Assembly (NCBI GenBank): GCA_006384855.1
Contig: VCJN01001465.1
Coordinates: forward strand, 1 to 64,000
Length of the DNA: 64,000 nucleotides
DNA from: Tetraselmis striata
Taxonomy: Eukaryota; Chlorophyta; Chlorodendrophyceae; Chlorodendrales; Chlorodendraceae
Direction: 5' to 3'
Positions 1 through 10,730 of the stretch are shown here, one piece after another (positions within the stretch are counted from its first letter, which is position 1; each line of letters opens with the position of its first letter). The notes under the pieces are model-generated. The model searched no databases. It saw only the letters and a list, made by a program, of their open reading frames with translations, and was not told the DNA's origin. The translations under genes and the position numbers were made by a program.

Positions 1-352
1 CCTTGCCGACGTTTTGTCGCAGCGCGTGGCCCATGGATGTACATTGGATAGCCACAGGATGTACATAGCCGGAGATGGCCACAAGCATGAACCGCCCCAA
101 CCCTCGTCCTCTGGGCGGCCGGTGCCAGCCGCTTGCCTCCGCTCCGACCAGGGGTGTTCGAATGCGAATGCCATGAGCCAGATCGCCGTCATGCGGCAGC
201 AGGCTGAGCCCGCAAGGCACAGCCCACACGAAATCTGCCAGGATGGTCCTGTGGCTTGGCTTACACCGGGATGGGACAGATGTCTAAAATGAGGGGCACG
301 TTGGTCCGCTGGCAGAGGTGCCCAGCCGGCGTTGCCCCCCCCCCTTCACCGC
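1..352. other. region downstream of sufC, no gene seen
   Basis: This stretch lies beyond the sufC stop codon. It has an open frame of 92 codons on the plus strand with no recognisable domain and low-complexity composition, which I do not accept as a gene. A short C-run sits at about 336-345. Confidence 0.5.
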
Positions 353-1773
353 CTATGCAGTGCTGAGCGCAGCGTAGCCCTCAGCCTCCAAGGTGTCCAC
401 AATCTCAATCCCTCCCGTCTTGATGATCTCCCCGTCCCGCATGACATGCACCTGGCTGGGGACGACGTAGTCTAGCAGGCGCTGCAGCACCGCACAGCAC
501 ACGGAGACACTTAGCCGCCAGCAGGACAGCGCGGGAATGGGGTAGGGAACCACTCCGAGAAGCTGGGCATGCGGACCAAGCGAGAGTGTGTTGCGAGGCT
601 TGGGGTGCAGTGTGATGGGGTGTCGTGGGGGCCGGCGGGCGGCACCTTGTAGTGGGTGACCATCAGGACGGCGTTGTCCTCCGTGCGCAGGCCGTTCACC
701 GCCTTGGACACGTCCCTCAGCGCGTCCACGTCCAGCCCCGAATCAATCTCGTCCAGAATCGACATCTCGCTCTGTGCAGCGCAGCAACACGCATGCCCAG
801 GAATGGGAGTTGGCATGCTGGGATGGGAGGAGCGCCACGGTGGGAGGGCATCAGGGGTGGGCACAGACGGCCGGCAGCGGCAGGGCGGTGATCGGCAAGT
901 GTACCTCAAGCACCGACATCTGAAGGATTTCGTTTCTCTTCTTCTCGCCGCCGCTGAAGCCCTCGTTGACATTGCGGTTGAGAAACGTGGGGTCCATGTT
1001 GAGCGCCTCCAGCTGCCACGGAGAGGGGTGGAGCGCACGTGCGCAGTGTTAGGACCACGGGGCCGCGGGCGTCAGCCGGGGGCATGCAGCGCAGGGAGCA
1101 GGCCGTGGCGTCCGGGCACCTTGGGCATGATGTATGAGTAAAACTCCAGGGGGTCGAACTCATCCTTCCCCTGAGCCTTCCTCCGGGAATTGCACGACAG
1201 CCGCAGGAAGTCGACGTTACTGACGCCGGGAATCTCGATGGGGCTCTGGAAGCTGAGGAAGAGGCCCTTGTGGGAGCGCTCCTCCGGCTCCTGCGCACCG
1301 AGCACGCCCCGGGGGGCTCAGCACGGCGGGCACGGTAGTACACCGCGCGCTTGGAAAGCCACGCCATACACTGCGAGGGCTGCCGGGCGGGTGGGTGAGG
1401 GGGGGCGCACCAGGGCAAAGAGGTCCTCCCCCTTGTACATGACCGAGCCTCCGGTGACGATGTAATCCGGGTGGCCCACAAGAACCTTCGAGAGCGTGCT
1501 CTTACCGCTGCCGTTCTTTCCCATGATGGCATGGATCTCGCCCGCACGCACGGTGAGGTTCACGCCCTTCAGGATCGCCTGGTCGGTGCCGGTGATGTTG
1601 GCGCGCAGGTCTTTCACCTCCAGGACGACGTCCCCCGCCGCCGCCAGAACGCGCACCGCTCGCCGCGGCGCGACGGAGCGCAAACTCGGCAGCCGCCGCG
1701 CCTGGAGGCGCCCCGCAGAGGAGGGAGCGGGCCGAAGCGCCTGGCCGCCGCGTGTGGCTTTGCAGGTATTCAT
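353..1773 (-). CDS. sufC: SufC, Fe-S cluster assembly ABC ATPase, plastid-targeted
   Basis: Exons (minus): 1411-1773, 1120-1290, 905-1012, 646-771, 353-481, giving 298 aa; all four introns are GT-AG and phases join. SufC is the ATPase of the SufBCD scaffold that builds Fe-S clusters in plastids. The ABC landmarks fall in order: Walker [10 protein letters not shown] (residues 85-93) in exon 1, signature FSGGEKKR in exon 3, Walker B MSILDE and the H-loop VTHY in exon 4. The first ~45 residues are rich in Arg, Ala and Ser with no hydrophobic signal core, matching a green-type chloroplast transit peptide. Length after the transit peptide (~250 aa) is normal for SufC. Nuclear location is expected in green algae and plants, whereas red-lineage plastids usually keep this gene. 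It is divergent from the NDUFB9-like gene, with ~0.9 kb between the starts. Family assignment is secure; plastid targeting is inferred. Confidence 0.95.
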
Positions 1774-2672
1774 GTCGTAGAGGTGGTGTGGTGAGTCGCA
1801 GCACAGCTGTTGTTCCGCTACTCGGAGCCAGTCACGGGCGGGTAGTGGCGTGCAGGTGCCGTCGCCGGTAGGAGCTGTTCGTTCCTTGCCCGGCGCCTCT
1901 CGAAGACTCGCCTACGCTAGGGTGAATAAAGGTGGCGGACTGTGTTGCAAGCACGGACGCCTGTCCACAAGGGTCTCGCCGGCTGATTTGGGTCGGAAAG
2001 TGGGTTGATTGTGGAGTCGAGACGTCGAGACGGTTCGTGGCGGCGGCGTCGCTCTCCGTCCGTAAGGCAGGTGGGCAGTTTGGCGGACATTTCACCGTGG
2101 CATGGGCGCCGAGAAGTGCAGATTTGACAGCTCGGAAGGTGCACGTACCATGTGAGCGTACGGACGATAGCAAAACTACTGACTACTACGGGAAAATTGT
2201 TCTTGGTTATCTATCTATACGTCATATAAATATGATCTTGCCGTCTGATTTGCGTTATCGCCACATCCGTATACATATCGACCAAAGCTATTGCGGTACC
2301 GCCACTACCTGTAGTCGCTAATAAACATATAGTAAGAGGATGTTGATAGAAATATTGAACGGTCGCTATGCATGAGGGTTACGTTAGCGACTAAATATCA
2401 CATTAATACAGAGTATATATGATTGCGGCTAGCAGGCTGATGCTGGCGCGCGGGCAGCGCGCGGCGTGATGATCCGGCGAGCGTAGATTGGGCGCGTGCT
2501 GGTCCCAGCAGTTCTCCAACCCTCCGCTCGCCCCTGCTTCCCCCACCCTGCCGCCTATACATGCACTTCCCCGGCCGCACCAGAACACCCTCAGACCCAT
2601 TCGTAGTATCGACGGCGCCTTACCTCAGAGTTGGCCAGCGTCCGTACGGCTGTGCAACGACCGCACCCCGCG
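1774..2672. promoter_or_regulatory. shared 5' region of divergent sufC and NDUFB9-like genes
   Basis: About 0.9 kb separates the two divergent start codons, so both promoters must lie here. The middle (about 2160-2440) is clearly AT-richer than the flanking exons. It contains two copies of the dispersed 9-mer, TAGTCGCTA at 2312 and TAGCGACTA at 2385. I see no convincing TATA box tied to either start. Confidence 0.4.
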
Positions 2673-2823
2673 ATGACCGCCGCCCTCTCCAACCGCGCGC
2701 GTTGTATGCGCCTGTACCGCCGGGCGCTGAAGGACAACCTGAACTGGGTGTTCAGCCGCGACGTATGGATGGCGGAGGTGAGGGCCGCCCGCCTGGCGGG
2801 GGCGGGGAGGGGGGGAAGGGGGT

Positions 2824-2856
<33 letters not shown>

Positions 2857-4134
2857 CGCCTTCCCTGCTCCATCCTCGAGGAGCTGGAGGGCACCAGTCA
2901 GGGCGGGGCGGGTAGAGTTAGGGCAGCGCCGGATGGAGTTTTTCCTCTTCCCTGAGACAGTAGGGACCTAGGTTAGCTAGGGTTTCGGGCGGGGGGAGGC
3001 AGGCCTGGTGCCACATACATACTCACGGTCCGACACTGCAGCGCTTGCTGGCAGATCCGGAGAGCAAGGGCTGGGCTAGGGGAGCGGAAGGGAGCCCAGG
3101 GGGTCGGCTGCGCTCTCCCGCTGCCCTTGTAGGATTAGCGCGGCCCTGCGGACAGTAGGAGTGTAGCGCTCCTGAGACAGCAGTAGCCTGGGGGAGTTGG
3201 GATGCTAGGGTTTCAGGCGGGGAGCAGCTGTCCAGGTGCCATGTAGTCACAATCGGACATTGCAGCGCCTGTCGGAGCTGGGGGGCAATGGATCGGCGGG
3301 GGGGGGGGGGGGGGGGTGGCTCTCCGGTTGCGCTGCTTCTCAGCTGCTCTTCCAGGCCGGACTCATTTCGATGCAGCACGCCAGCAGCCGCCCGCCCTCA
3401 CGCCCTGCTGCACAGCCGTGACTTGGGTCCAGGTCCAGGCGCGCTCAATGTGCTCCGTGTCACACCTCGGCAGGCGGTGGAGATCAGGAAGCAGTTTGAG
3501 GCGTACAAGCACGTGGTGCGCCCTGCCCCTGCCGCCTGCGCTCGATGCCGGGGGCGGAATCCCCACTCTGCCCCGCTGTCACACTGGCCGCCACCCCTTG
3601 CTGAGCATCCACTCGCACATGCCCCCCTCCCGCGCCCAACAGAAGGAGCCCTCTGCCGTGTCGGCTCTGCTGGACAAGGGCGAGGCGCAGCTGGCCGGCG
3701 AAGTGCACCCCAACCCCTACATCGGTGCGCCCTCCCGTCGCCCGCGCATGTCATGGCAGTTACCCTCCCATGCACCGCGCCCGACAGCTGAGCTTGCGGG
3801 TGTGGCAGCACCATGCGGCGGTGGCGGGTGACCCCCCTGTGCCCCTTCGCAGTGCCGTACTTTTACGGGGGGAGCCTGTACGCGAGGAACCCGCCCGTGC
3901 CTGAGGAGGTGCGCCTCCCGCAGCCCCGCCTTCTGTGCCTGCTGTGGTGGTGAATTTGGGAAAGGGGGGTGGCGGGGTGATGTGTTGGGGGGGGAGATGG
4001 CGGGGGATGGTGGGGGATGTGGCTGAGGCTGAGGCGTGCCCCCCCCCCCCCCCCCCCCCTCCCCGCGTCCCCTCTCCTCCCCACCCCAGATCAAGATCCA
4101 CAAGGACTGGGCACGCGAGGAGCAACAGCTGTGA
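2673..4134 (+). CDS. Complex I subunit NDUFB9 (B22)-like LYR protein
   Basis: Exons: 2673-2777, 3474-3512, 3643-3724, 3853-3908, 4090-4134, giving 108 aa. NDUFB9 is an accessory LYR-motif subunit of the mitochondrial respiratory complex I membrane arm that binds acyl carrier protein. The protein opens with the LYR tripeptide in CMRLYRRALKDNLNW (about residues 10-24). It later has the conserved HPNPYIVPYFYGG block and ends soon after, as plant homologues do. Plant NDUFB9 is about 117 aa, so the length fits. The second exon could end 3 nt later (3515), adding one Val, because GTGGTG offers two donors. An upstream in-frame Met at 2631 is possible. Intron 1 holds a long G-run (about 2823-2855) and intron 4 a C-run before the acceptor (4040-4059). 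A further short open stretch at 4320-4425 could be an alternative last exon, but I judge it 3' flank. Confidence 0.87.
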
Positions 4135-4470
4135 GGGGACCGCCGCCCGTATGCACACGCTCACCGCAGTGGCGGCCATCAGCCCGCAGCCATCGACCCG
4201 TATAGTATCATAAACACGCCACCTCGCCCGCCTGCGCTCGATGTAACGGCCGTGCGGTGTGCCCATTGATGCACGCCGCTCAACCCCCCCCCCCCCCCCC
4301 CCCCCCCCTTGGCCGCCCAGCTGCTGTACCCCTCAACGGCACGGCAGCCGCATGTCATGCAGCTCAACCAGGCCTGCAGCTTCATCAGGGGCGTCCCACA
4401 TAACACGCACGAGCTGCGAGGTTGACCTCTGCCTCTGACCTTATGGTCCCAGAGCAGCGATTACCCTAAA

Positions 4471-4479
4471 ACCTCACAC

Positions 4480-4531
<52 letters not shown>
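4471..4531. repeat. CA dinucleotide microsatellite
   Basis: About 60 bp of CA repeat with one CG interruption near its start. It is followed at 4534-4555 by a 22-bp sequence that recurs after the second CA tract at 4878-4899. Confidence 0.95.
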
Positions 4532-4535
<4 letters not shown>

Positions 4536-4838
4536 GAAGTCGCGGTGTATGTGCAGCGCAGCTCAATTCACCCCCGTGGGGCACTTCAAAAGGCACGCAG
4601 GATGGGAGCAGGTGGTTTCGGAGCAGGTGGCTGCTCCGCGGACGAAACTGTGCGTCACTATTGCTGTGTTTTCTCATATCAAACCACCACAGCACGTTTC
4701 GAAACCTCGAAAATGTTGTCACAAATCCCTACTCCTAGAAACATAATTTAATTTGACCAGAGCCCTTGATAACCATACCTGCCTTTGTATTAACAGTCGG
4801 TTATCAGGGTTGGGTTTTTGGTATCCCGTTGTATCGCG

Positions 4839-4839
<1 letters not shown>

Positions 4840-4875
<36 letters not shown>
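4840..4875. repeat. CA dinucleotide microsatellite, second copy
   Basis: About 36 bp of CA repeat. The 3' flank AGGAAGTCGCGGTGTATG... repeats the 3' flank of the tract at 4471-4531 over 22 bp, so the pair looks like a segmental duplication or two copies of one element rather than two independent microsatellites. Confidence 0.92.
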
Positions 4876-4877
<2 letters not shown>

Positions 4878-6117
4878 AGGAAGTCGCGGTGTATGTGCAT
4901 GTCTGGAGCACATATAAACCAGCCCGCTAATGTGCGCCGGAAAAACGGAAACAACCGGTCACTCAGCAATTAAAATGCGCAAAACTCGCAACAACATCGA
5001 AAGAACTATCTGCAAAGAACAACACATTTCAGTACATGTCAGATATGCGGGGTCATTCCCAGCTAGAAACTCAGTGCTGGCGACAATGCACTACATGTAT
5101 CGCTCCTGGTACCATGGCACGGCACGGCATGGACGGTGGCGCAATAGCAATAGCGCGAGCGAAACTCCGGCTAAGAGCCTGGTGTTGGCCCCACCCTCCG
5201 CACACCCACGGCGCACACCTACTGCAGATGGGAGAAAGCGCGATCAGCACGCAGCTGGCCGGGAGGCGGGACTCTAGACCTCAGGGAATCCCATTTGAGG
5301 CAGAGCTGGGGCGACACGCGCGTACACACACATACACCTATAAACCCTAAACTTAAACCCATCAGCAAGGCGCAGGCTGCCGCCCAATGGCGCCTTTTCT
5401 ATCTTGCAGGTTGGAAAGTTGTGCTGGCGGGATTGAAATTTGTGGAGAATTGTCTGCATTATTATTCGCACACGCAGTGTCATGGAATAAATGCCCAATA
5501 ATGTATTGCAACGATAGCATGCATATATTGGGCTCAAACTGGCGCTTCATACGTCCCGTCATGCATATATATGCCCACCCACCGCCACCGGGATGAGCGC
5601 GCGTGCAAATGCGACGGACGGCAGATAGCTACGCGCCGGCAACATGTTGCTCCCCTGTGCGTTCATTGACCGTGTTTCGGTTGTTCTAGCCTTGTGTCAC
5701 ATCGCAATTGCCGAAAAACATTCTACAAGCAGTACCATAACATTAGATAATATGTAACTGGACAAAACGGCTACCTCTAAATCGCGCACTAAAACGCGAT
5801 TGGCTCCATATGGCCCCGTAGCCCCAGCATGGCTTCGGCACCAAGGCAAGGATACGCGCTGGTTTCTATGTGCAAAGACTTCTGTGGAGTGCTGTATTAC
5901 TACAGCCACTACATCGCCCGCGCCGCGCCTGCGCGCCGCGTGCCAATAATGAGCAGTACAGCAATATCCCTGTACTGGATATTGCGCCCATAGAGGATAC
6001 GGCCGCTGCGGCACGGGCTCGGGCGTTCCTTAAAGTATCCGACTTGAATACATGTACGTATAGCCCATTTAGTAGATCAGCCAAGTCGGGCGCGCCCTAA
6101 CACGTGGACGTCAGGGA

Positions 6118-7091
6118 CTGTGCGGTGGTTAGATCGACTAGCTAGGGCGAACGTAGGGCTAGCTGAGGGGGCGCACCTTCCACTGCTTGAGTGGAGGTCA
6201 CTAGCCGCGCGCGATGCCGCTAAACTAGTAAAGGCATCGGTGTGGGCGCGTTCCGAATCGTCGGCATCGTTAGCACGCAATAACACCTGGGGTATATATG
6301 TCCAGGCATCTTATGCGTCAAACCCGTTGCCACAGTACGGTGTGGGTGTCCCCGCGGGGGTTGTGGCCGGGTTGCACATTATGATACAATTACGCACCCG
6401 AGTATTTCCCACTGCCCGCCGATTGGCCCGGATTCATGCCATGCCTGAGCGGTTCCTGGAACACTCCCTGCATGTGGCGGAGGTGAATCTGAGACTATCG
6501 AACATATGTTAGTGGAGTGCCCGCGGTGGGGGTATCACCGTCATACTTTTGGGTTGTTAGTTCCGGAGTTCAGGGATTTTATTAGTAGTCAGCAGGTTCT
6601 TGCTTCAACACCTGAGGACTTAACTGCCTTCATTTTGGGCGGGGTCCCCCCCTCATCCTTCACGGCGCCCTGGATTTTACTGGGAACGGGAAATTTTTCC
6701 AGCTACTGTATGGCGTCGGGCCCTCCCTCACATTGCCTTTTTTGTTGCACATGTATCGCACTCCCGAAATGCTTTGCTCCGCGGGTTGGGGCTTGCCCCA
6801 ACTCGCATTACTCGAATGGGCCGACGCCCAAACGGGTAGGGCGGACCTTTCGTGGTCAGTGCCGGGTATTTTGATGGCAGTGTTTTAGACGGTGATCCAG
6901 CAGTGTTGGAAATTCTGTCACTGGCCTTCAATTAGAATTGCAGAATACTTCGGCAATTTGCTTGATGACCATAACGGAGCGTCGCCTACCCAGGGCTTTC
7001 CGTACGGGTAACTGGAATGCTGCCTAAACGGCCGTCGTAGAGACGCTGCAAGGGTTTCACTGGTGCCAGTCCTGTCCCGGGGGCGGAAAAA
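6118..7091 (+). mobile_element. degenerate LINE-like non-LTR retroelement, 3' fragment
   Basis: Broken frames read through the C-terminal part of a reverse transcriptase polyprotein. At about 6470-6550 one frame gives ACGGGESETIEHMLVECPRW, which matches the C-x-x...H-x-x-x-C zinc-binding module (zf-RVT) that follows the RT domain. About 330 bp later a frame gives YFDGSVLDGDPA, resembling the start of an RNase H domain, the order seen in plant-type L1 elements. Several frameshifts and stops show it is dead. The final ~250 bp (6839-7091) recur in opposite orientation at 14563-14796, which marks this as a repeated element. Clade assignment is inference. Confidence 0.7.
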
Positions 7092-7667
7092 CAAAGTACC
7101 GGTACAGTACCCTAGTCGCTACTTCAAAAAAAAAAATCTTCCAGCAGTACCTGTGGGTCCGGTACCTGTACAGGTGAGGGTAGTAATAAAGTCCAATAAA
7201 TTCTTGGGCGGCGGTGCTGGTGATCTGGGGCTCATGGCGCTGCTGGCGCGTATAGGGCCTGAAGTGGAACGCTGCTGAGGTTGACACCTTTGCAGCGACA
7301 CCGACAGCAGCATTAAACGACGTTTTGGTTGCCGCCTCCAACCAGCAAACCGCACTGGGCTTGTTAAGCAGGTCTATATTGCAGAGACCGCCACGGGAGT
7401 GAGCTCCACAAATAGGAGTGCCCTTTTTCGTCTGCGCAATCCTTCTGTGAATAATACACTTGTTTTTGTCCCTCTCGAGCTATCTGCGCCGTCACCGCGG
7501 CACCCTGCGCCGTCACCCTCTGTGCCAGTCAAGTCAGCGCACTGACTTTATGAGCGGCACAAGGCAGAGATATGCGCGGGTTGAGAGCGAGGTACCGACG
7601 CAGCTCAAAATTGGGCGTGGGTGACGCTTAAGCTGCTCATCGCTGACCGTCTTGGCGCGTATTTGAA
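7092..7667. other. spacer upstream of TMEM230-like gene
   Basis: No gene is seen. The first part has the GGTACCTGTACAGG type palindromic motif (about 7088-7175) and the 9-mer TAGTCGCTA at 7113, sequence associated with repeats elsewhere in the window. The promoter of the TMEM230-like gene should lie at the right-hand end. Confidence 0.4.
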
Positions 7668-8239
7668 ATGTGCATGCGTCGCCTCCGGGGACTGCCGCAG
7701 GATCGGCCGACGGAGGACAAGCGACCAGATGCCCGGTCAGACAGCCCGAGCGTGCCGTTCCAAGCTATATGCTTAGCGATTGGTCTACTACTAGCCGGCG
7801 TGATTCTGCTGACGTTGGGCGCTTTGCACTTGACGGAGCACGTGGTCGGCAAAGACGGAGCGGTGAGGCACATGCGCGAACATGCGGGACAACTCACCAG
7901 CGCATTTGCTGCAAATAAACTGACCTGCACCAGCATTGCCTTGACTTCCGCCCACCCGCTGTATTTAGGGCTGGGGGCTTGTGACGCTAGGCGCGCTGAC
8001 TTTCATACCAGGTACGCCAGAAACAGCTGTCCCTCGCCGCCGTCCAGCTGTGCTGTGAGGCTGCGCTCGTCGTACTACCGTGACTGAACACCCGCCTTGC
8101 TGACGCAGAGTGCTTGCCACTCTCAGCGAATGAAACCTCTCACTGCATGTCAACAGGTTTTCATCAGTCGCGCATCGCGTACTATGCCTGGAGAGGGCGC
8201 CGCGGGTATTCATTCGATGACATCCCTCGCATGCAGTGA
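7668..8239 (+). CDS. TMEM230/UPF0414-like two-TM membrane protein
   Basis: Exons: 7668-7862, 7969-8011, 8157-8239, giving 106 aa with both introns GT-AG. TMEM230 is a small endomembrane and vesicle protein linked in animals to vesicle trafficking. Two membrane segments are visible: residues ~32-53 (LAIGLLLAGVILLTLGALHL) and ~67-80, followed by IPGFHQSRIAYYAWRGRRGY. The signature tail RIAYYAWRG...GYSFDDIP is nearly identical to the family C-terminus, and total length is close to the ~120 aa of the human protein. The middle exon is only 43 nt but supplies exactly the missing part of TM2. The N-terminal Met is the first in frame; an upstream exon cannot be excluded. Function in this organism is inferred from the family. 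Confidence 0.9.
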
Positions 8240-8666
8240 GGGAACCCGCGCCTGTGTGGCCCTCTTGCTGTCGCTAGCATGGAGAATGGCGGCAAGCAAG
8301 CTGCACACTGGTCACTGTCAATGAATACATGTTTTCCCATGATGGCGCTGAGGGGCACGCCAAATAACTGACTTTTAACAAGGGGGGGGCTTTCCAATGA
8401 GAGGCTGCATCCAGCGAACGCAACCCACCCGTGCTGGAAGGCACTGCCAAAGAGTGCATCACCAGCCCGGGTGATCCCCCCCTTTGTGCCTCCTCCGGCG
8501 TCTATCCCGTTTCTTCCGTGTGCCATGGCTGAGTTTGTGCCGACCGGGAATGGCCTCCAGGTCTGAGTAGAGGTATGCGGGCAAAGGTCAAAGGTGGCGT
8601 ACTGAAGTATTTAGAGGATCTGCTCTACGACCGAAACAAAAAAGGTTTTAGTGCGCCTTCCTGATA
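8240..8666. other. convergent 3' flanks
   Basis: The TMEM230-like and EF-hand genes converge here, so this 430 bp should carry both 3' UTRs. I see no further coding signal. Confidence 0.5.
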
Positions 8667-9899
8667 CTAATACACTTCCTGGATGACAGACTGCGCCGCC
8701 TCAGCGGTTATGTCTTCTGGCCCGCAGAGCTGCAGGAACACATGCCGTGAAAATGTCCCGGAGTTGTTGGGGTCCAGAACCTCAAACAGACCATCCAACT
8801 CGTCGGTGGTCAGCGGGTCGCCTAGTTCCATCATTGCTGTGGTGAATTCTTCGCGCTCAATGTCCCCCGTGTCATCGATGTCGAAGAAAGCAAACGCAAC
8901 CTCAAGTGTCACGTCTTCCCTGGAGCGCTCCTCGCGGTACGCATACCAGAGCGCGACAAACTCCCCGTAGTCCAGCTCCCCATCTGATGAAGTGTCAAAC
9001 TCCTTGAGAAGCTCTTTCACTGTAAACTCCAGTGGGTTCAGGCCCAGAACGCGCAACATGGCCGGCAGCTCCTCCACGCCAATTAGCCCGGATCCGTCCG
9101 AGTCCGACCGCTCAAAGAGGTCCTGCAGGATGTCCAGCTCTGCTTTGCTTATCAGTGCCTTCAGGTGGTCTGGCACGCCCTTAAAGCGCTCCCTCACAAC
9201 GCGGTCAGCTCGCCGCTGATCAACGCGCTCTAGCGCTGTGACATCGCCCTCTTGGACACCGGCGCCCACAACATCCCTGTGTGCCATCAAAATGGAACTC
9301 CGCCGTGCCCGCTTGGAGACTGTGCCGTCCGCCAGGCGCCTGCCGTTGTCATGCCCTGACTGCCCAGGGCCTAGCGCCCGACCGGACGCCGTCCTGGACA
9401 CTCTGTGTTTCAGCCGATTTAGCGACGTCAGTCTGGCCACACGAAGTGGCAGCTTGGTGGCCGCCTTGCGTGCGGACGCGACAAAAGCGCTTGCGTGGGA
9501 GCTCAGCTGCCGAAAGACTGATTTAGGGCGCTCGGCTTCGCCCGGGTCCGCCGCCTCGTCGCAGTCATCCCTTGGACTGGCTATAGTAGATAGCGTGGCT
9601 CGCGCTCCTGATGCGCTCGCAGTTGGGGCACCTCTGCCGCTCGGGGACAGCTCCCTCTTGTCGCCGCTGAACGACACCGTCAGTCGCGACGCCGAAGCGG
9701 GGGTACCAGCTGCAGGCCCGGGCGTGGGGTCGATAGGGGTAGAAGGCGGGTCGTCCACCGGCCCCCAAACGGTGCTGCTGCCCCCTGCCGCACGCTCGCC
9801 AGATTCCGCTGCCGTACTGCTAAGCCTCATCGTGCGCGTGCTGCACCCTGCCACTAGTTCGTTGCCGCGGTCGCGTAAGTCAGCACCTGTCAGGAGCAT
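8667..9899 (-). CDS. EF-hand calcium-binding protein with long disordered N-terminus
   Basis: A single uninterrupted 410-codon frame, unlike the intron-rich neighbours. Residues 1-250 are low-complexity, rich in Ser, Ala, Pro and Arg, with a basic stretch near 140-205. Four EF-hand loops follow: DSDGSGLIGVEE (266-277), DTSSDGELDYGE (302-313), DIDDTGDIEREE (340-351) and DPNNSGTFSRHV (376-387). The first three keep the acidic residues at loop positions 1, 3, 5 and 12. The fourth has Val in place of Glu at position 12 and may not bind calcium. The architecture resembles calmodulin or centrin fused to a long N-terminal tail, so it is probably a calcium sensor; its partner is unknown. It could be a retrogene (inference from lack of introns). 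The start codon is the first Met of the open frame. Confidence 0.88.
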   Translation of the reverse strand: MLLTGADLRDRGNELVAGCSTRTMRLSSTAAESGERAAGGSSTVWGPVDDPPSTPIDPTPGPAAGTPASASRLTVSFSGDKRELSPSGRGAPTASASGARATLSTIASPRDDCDEAADPGEAERPKSVFRQLSSHASAFVASARKAATKLPLRVARLTSLNRLKHRVSRTASGRALGPGQSGHDNGRRLADGTVSKRARRSSILMAHRDVVGAGVQEGDVTALERVDQRRADRVVRERFKGVPDHLKALISKAELDILQDLFERSDSDGSGLIGVEELPAMLRVLGLNPLEFTVKELLKEFDTSSDGELDYGEFVALWYAYREERSREDVTLEVAFAFFDIDDTGDIEREEFTTAMMELGDPLTTDELDGLFEVLDPNNSGTFSRHVFLQLCGPEDITAEAAQSVIQEVY

Positions 9900-10378
9900 T
9901 ACATCTCCGTAACGAGATACCTGTATACCTGTACAGGTACCGAAAACTACTGACTACGGCTCTCGCGCGCTTCGTCGGCGAACTACCTCTTAACACCTCC
10001 TGACTCCTGACAGTAGGCTCCACGTGACGCACGTACTTGAGGCTTCCCGCACCGCCCTGCGCAGGTCCTGGCGACGATGCTCCCTGGGACAGAAGGCACT
10101 TCCTGCCGCAGGGTCTGAAGATTGACCTGCCAACCTGCTGCGCAGCTCGAAGGCAGCAGGCACTTTGCCCCCGGCGAAGGGACAGGTCCACTCTTCCCAT
10201 TGCGGGGGCCTGGAGTGACGCTGGTAGGGGGTGCCGACAGGCGGAGGGCATGTCGCCGTTGGGCGCGTACCCGTACGCGTACAGCGGTGTACGAGGTGCT
10301 CCGGCGGAGGTGCGTACCGCACGCGTACATGTGCAGCAGTAATGTAAAGGAGTACTACACTACAAACCGTACTCTATA
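9900..10378. promoter_or_regulatory. 5' flank of the EF-hand gene
   Basis: This is the upstream region of the minus-strand EF-hand gene. The ACCTGTACAGGTACCG palindrome-like motif lies at about 9927-9943, close to the start codon. The remainder is GC-rich without a recognisable gene. Confidence 0.35.
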
Positions 10379-10527
10379 TTACATTAGGGCTTTCACAAAA
10401 GCGCACTACAAACCGTACTATTGTATTGGAGGATTGGTTTCAGGCTTATGTCTCTCTTTTGCTGGCAACCTTTCACAGTTGACGTTAGTTCTGTTTGTAG
10501 TGCGCTTTTGTGAAAGCCCTTATGTAA
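10379..10527. mobile_element. 149-bp MITE with 35-bp terminal inverted repeats
   Basis: The left end 10379-10413 and the right end 10493-10527 are inverted copies of each other with one mismatch near the tip. Each tip contains AGGGCTTTCACAAAAG, whose first part can itself fold. There is no coding capacity. A lone copy of the 23-bp tip occurs at 30847-30869, which confirms a dispersed family. A target-site duplication could not be fixed with certainty. Confidence 0.8.
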
Positions 10528-10661
10528 TTAAAAATTGTATTGGATGATATGAAGCACACACGTGCATTGTAACACTTGCCTAACTATCATAAAGTGGCGT
10601 ATCAACCACCACTGATTACAGCGTGACACAGCGTACACGCCATGGGAGGTTAAACGCCGCC

Positions 10662-10730
10662 GCATTGTCCGCTCGGTTGAGCGGTCGTCTCGTATGCGAG
10701 AGTTCCCGGGATCGATTCCTGGTCGATGCA
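10662..10730 (+). tRNA. degenerate tRNA-like sequence, possibly a SINE head
   Basis: The stretch can be drawn as a cloverleaf: acceptor GCATTGT/TCGATGC (one mismatch, one wobble), D-stem GCTC/GAGC with a too-short 4-nt loop, anticodon stem with four of five pairs around loop CTCGTAT (anticodon CGT, Thr), and T-arm CCGGG/CCTGG around ATCGATT. The T-loop lacks TTC and the D-loop is truncated, so a working tRNA is unlikely. A pol III-derived SINE head or tRNA pseudogene fits better. It lies next to the MITE. Confidence 0.35.

Larger units (their letters stand above)
4135..6117. other. gene-poor spacer with CA microsatellites
   Basis: I find no spliced gene here. The region holds a C-run at 4286-4307, two CA microsatellites described separately, and moderately AT-rich unique sequence up to the LINE fragment. 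Open frames of 60-115 codons occur on both strands without domain-like sequence. Confidence 0.5.

Noticed and set aside
4320..4425. Possible sixth exon of the NDUFB9-like gene
   Set aside because: The phases do not join cleanly after the GTGAGG at the stop, and plant homologues end where exon 5 ends.
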